Positions 30,764 through 32,231 of a stretch of 32,231 nt of DNA are shown here, in pieces. Source of the stretch: DASVEG01 sp036380695 (GTDB lineage Bacteria; Actinomycetota; Acidimicrobiia; Acidimicrobiales; CADCTF01); assembly GCA_036380695.1 (NCBI GenBank), contig DASVEG010000320.1, positions 1 through 32,231 of the forward strand, given 5' to 3'. The notes below the pieces were generated by a model that saw nothing but the letters and a program-made list of their open reading frames with translations, ran no database searches and was not told the DNA's origin. The position numbers and the translations under genes are program-made. Each line of letters opens with the position of its first letter. Position 1 is the stretch's first letter.

Positions 30764-32226
30764 CCGCGGGCGCGGTCGCGTCGACAGCCCTTCGCGGGCT
30801 GACGCTGACGCGGCGCGTCGGCGCCGGCGGGGAAGCCGAGGTCTTCGAAGTCGCGGAGCGCCCCGGCCTCGTCTGCAAGCACTATCGCAACCCGACGCGC
30901 GACCGCGCCGAGAAGCTCAGGGTCATGCTCGCCAACCCGCCGGACGGCATGCGCGCCGGCGGCCACGTGAGCATTGCGTGGCCGACCGAGCTCGTGCTCG
31001 GCGACGGTGGCGACGTCACCGGGTTCCTCATGCCGCGCATCGACGTTCGCTCCGCGATCCCGGTGTTCCAGGTGTACAACCCGCAATCGCGCGTCGCGGT
31101 CGCGCCGGGCTTCTCGTGGCGGTACCTGTTGCGCACGGCGCGCAACGTCGCGGCCATCGTCGACGCGGTGCACCGCGCCGGTCACGTCGTCGGCGACCTC
31201 AACGAGAGCAACCTCCTCGTCGACCGGCGCGCGCTCGTCGCCCTGGTCGACTGCGACTCGATGCAGGTCACCGATCCGACCACAGGACGGATCCACCACA
31301 GCCCCGTCGGCAAGCCCGAGTTCCTCGCGCCAGAGCTGCATGGGCACGACCTGTCGACCGCCGACCGTACGCCGCAGTCGGACGCGTTCGCCCTCACCGT
31401 CTTGATCCACCAGTTGCTGCTCGAGGGCGTGCACCCCCACAGCGGCATCTGGCGAGGCCGCGGCGACCCACCGGACGTCACGGCGCGCATCAGGCGCGGT
31501 TGGTGGGCGGGCAAGCGAGGGTGGTCGCCCGTCGACCGTCCTCCCCACGCGCTCCCGCTCGCGACGCTCCCGCTCGACCTCCAGCGGCTCGTGCGCCGTG
31601 GGCTGTCGCGCCGCCCGTCCGCGAGGCCCGACGCGTGGGAGTGGGTCGCGGTGCTGGAGGCGCTCGACGCTCGGCTGGCCACGTGCGCGCGCATCGACCG
31701 TGGCCTTCCCGACCCGTTCCCCGGGCCCGCTGGCGTGTCGGTGGTCGCCCGCCGCCCGCCGCCTCGTTGGCGCGTGCTGCGCGCACGAGCGCGGCGCGCC
31801 GTCGCCGGAGCGGCATCGGTCGCGGCGCGCCGGACGAAGCCGGTGCCGGTGGCTGCCGCGGCCGCGATCGCCGGGTTCGCCTGGCCCGTGGTGTCAGCGG
31901 CCGCGGTCGCGCTCGTCGTCGTCCCCGTCGTGTTCGCGATCGCGACGCCTGCCGGCCCCCGGCGCTTGTTCGCCGCGTCGAAGGCGAGCGCGGCCGCGTT
32001 CGTCGCGTGCGGCCCGATGGCGCTGGCGATCGCGTGGGGGTTCGTTTCCCTGCCGCTCGCGGCGCGGGTCGCGTCGGCGGTCACCGCGCTCGCGACCGGC
32101 GTGGCGTTGCCGGCCGTCGTGCCCGCGTGGGCGCCGGCGCGCGCCCGCCTCGCGCGCGTGCCGGTCGTCGTGTGGTGGGCCGCGCTCGGCGGGGTCGTCG
32201 CCGCGGCACGGGCGCACTCTCTGTAA
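30760..32226 (+). CDS. Protein kinase-like protein with C-terminal membrane helices
   Basis: This is a 488-aa protein. The N-terminal kinase domain has the glycine loop VGAGGEAEVFEV, lysine K40 in VCKHY and the catalytic GDLNESNLLV (D146, N151). DCDS at D164 stands in place of DFG, followed by GKPEFLAPELHG. HRD is replaced by VGD. It ends at about residue 315. After a basic linker (RRPPPRWRVLRARARRA) come about four hydrophobic segments to the end, so the kinase would be membrane-anchored with its catalytic domain in the cytoplasm. It is the third gene of the VWA-PP2C-kinase triad, started by GTG 30760 overlapping the PP2C stop. Confidence 0.85.
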   Translation: MTAGAVASTALRGLTLTRRVGAGGEAEVFEVAERPGLVCKHYRNPTRDRAEKLRVMLANPPDGMRAGGHVSIAWPTELVLGDGGDVTGFLMPRIDVRSAIPVFQVYNPQSRVAVAPGFSWRYLLRTARNVAAIVDAVHRAGHVVGDLNESNLLVDRRALVALVDCDSMQVTDPTTGRIHHSPVGKPEFLAPELHGHDLSTADRTPQSDAFALTVLIHQLLLEGVHPHSGIWRGRGDPPDVTARIRRGWWAGKRGWSPVDRPPHALPLATLPLDLQRLVRRGLSRRPSARPDAWEWVAVLEALDARLATCARIDRGLPDPFPGPAGVSVVARRPPPRWRVLRARARRAVAGAASVAARRTKPVPVAAAAAIAGFAWPVVSAAAVALVVVPVVFAIATPAGPRRLFAASKASAAAFVACGPMALAIAWGFVSLPLAARVASAVTALATGVALPAVVPAWAPARARLARVPVVVWWAALGGVVAAARAHSL

Positions 32227-32231
32227 CACCA

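Noticed and set aside
1..32231. Search for insertion sequences, prophage, integrases, rRNA and riboswitches
   Set aside because: No transposase, integrase, phage structural gene, rRNA sequence or recognisable riboswitch was found; the only RNA gene seen is tRNA-Gly.

Overview
The window is visibly very GC-rich, with G or C at most third codon positions. It carries a WhiB regulator, a polyphosphate glucokinase, a deazaflavin (F420)-type nitroreductase, an LLM-class oxidoreductase, a baeRF-type eRF1-like protein and a SigB/F-type sigma factor with STAS and HATPase partners. Together these point to an actinomycete chromosome. The set and the many leaderless-looking starts fit Acidimicrobiia, but that class assignment is inference. 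No phage, insertion sequence, CRISPR array or rRNA is visible. The gene order looks chromosomal, with short operons and very little intergenic space.

Layout. Positions 1-7.1 kb hold the tail of a membrane-associated protein, ccmF (reverse), an AlkB-like dioxygenase, adenylate kinase, a membrane-anchored subtilisin-like protease (reverse), a small acidic protein and the helicase hrpB (reverse). Positions 7.1-15.7 kb hold an acyltransferase-3 membrane protein, a possible 40-codon gene coupled to a PaaI-type thioesterase, a zinc alcohol dehydrogenase, a GNAT acetyltransferase (reverse), an M20 dipeptidase, a STAS protein (reverse), an LLM oxidoreductase coupled to a GH13 trehalose-synthase-like enzyme, and a pentapeptide-repeat protein. 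Positions 15.7-21.2 kb hold a flavodoxin-fold reductase (reverse), a methyltransferase and a two-gene ABC exporter (reverse). Positions 21.3-22.4 kb hold two adjacent small genes whose frames are both broken. They are followed by tRNA-Gly(GCC) (reverse), a small conserved-looking gene, whiB, ppgK with a coupled small gene (all reverse), a sigma factor, the baeRF protein (reverse), an RsbW-like HATPase, and a nitroreductase/DUF2277 pair (reverse). Positions 27.5-32.2 kb hold an Rrf2 regulator with an epimerase/membrane fusion, then a VWA, PP2C and kinase-like trio that matches the TerY-P triad.

Working together. Neighbours in operons usually overlap by GTGA or ATGA (thioesterase leader, LLM-GH13, the two ABC halves, ppgK and its partner, Rrf2-epimerase, PP2C-kinase, DUF2277-nitroreductase), so translational coupling is the rule. 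Genes that head a transcription unit often have an nAnnnT hexamer exactly 6 or 7 bases before the start codon and no Shine-Dalgarno. That is the signature expected of leaderless mRNAs.

Most notable: a 54-bp near-perfect, AT-rich palindrome inserted in frame (18 codons) in ccmF; a perfect 10-bp inverted repeat overlapping the -10 and start codon of the Rrf2 gene; the VWA-PP2C-kinase triad with a membrane-anchored kinase; the SDR-membrane fusion lacking the usual catalytic Tyr/Lys; and two consecutive genes with frame lesions.
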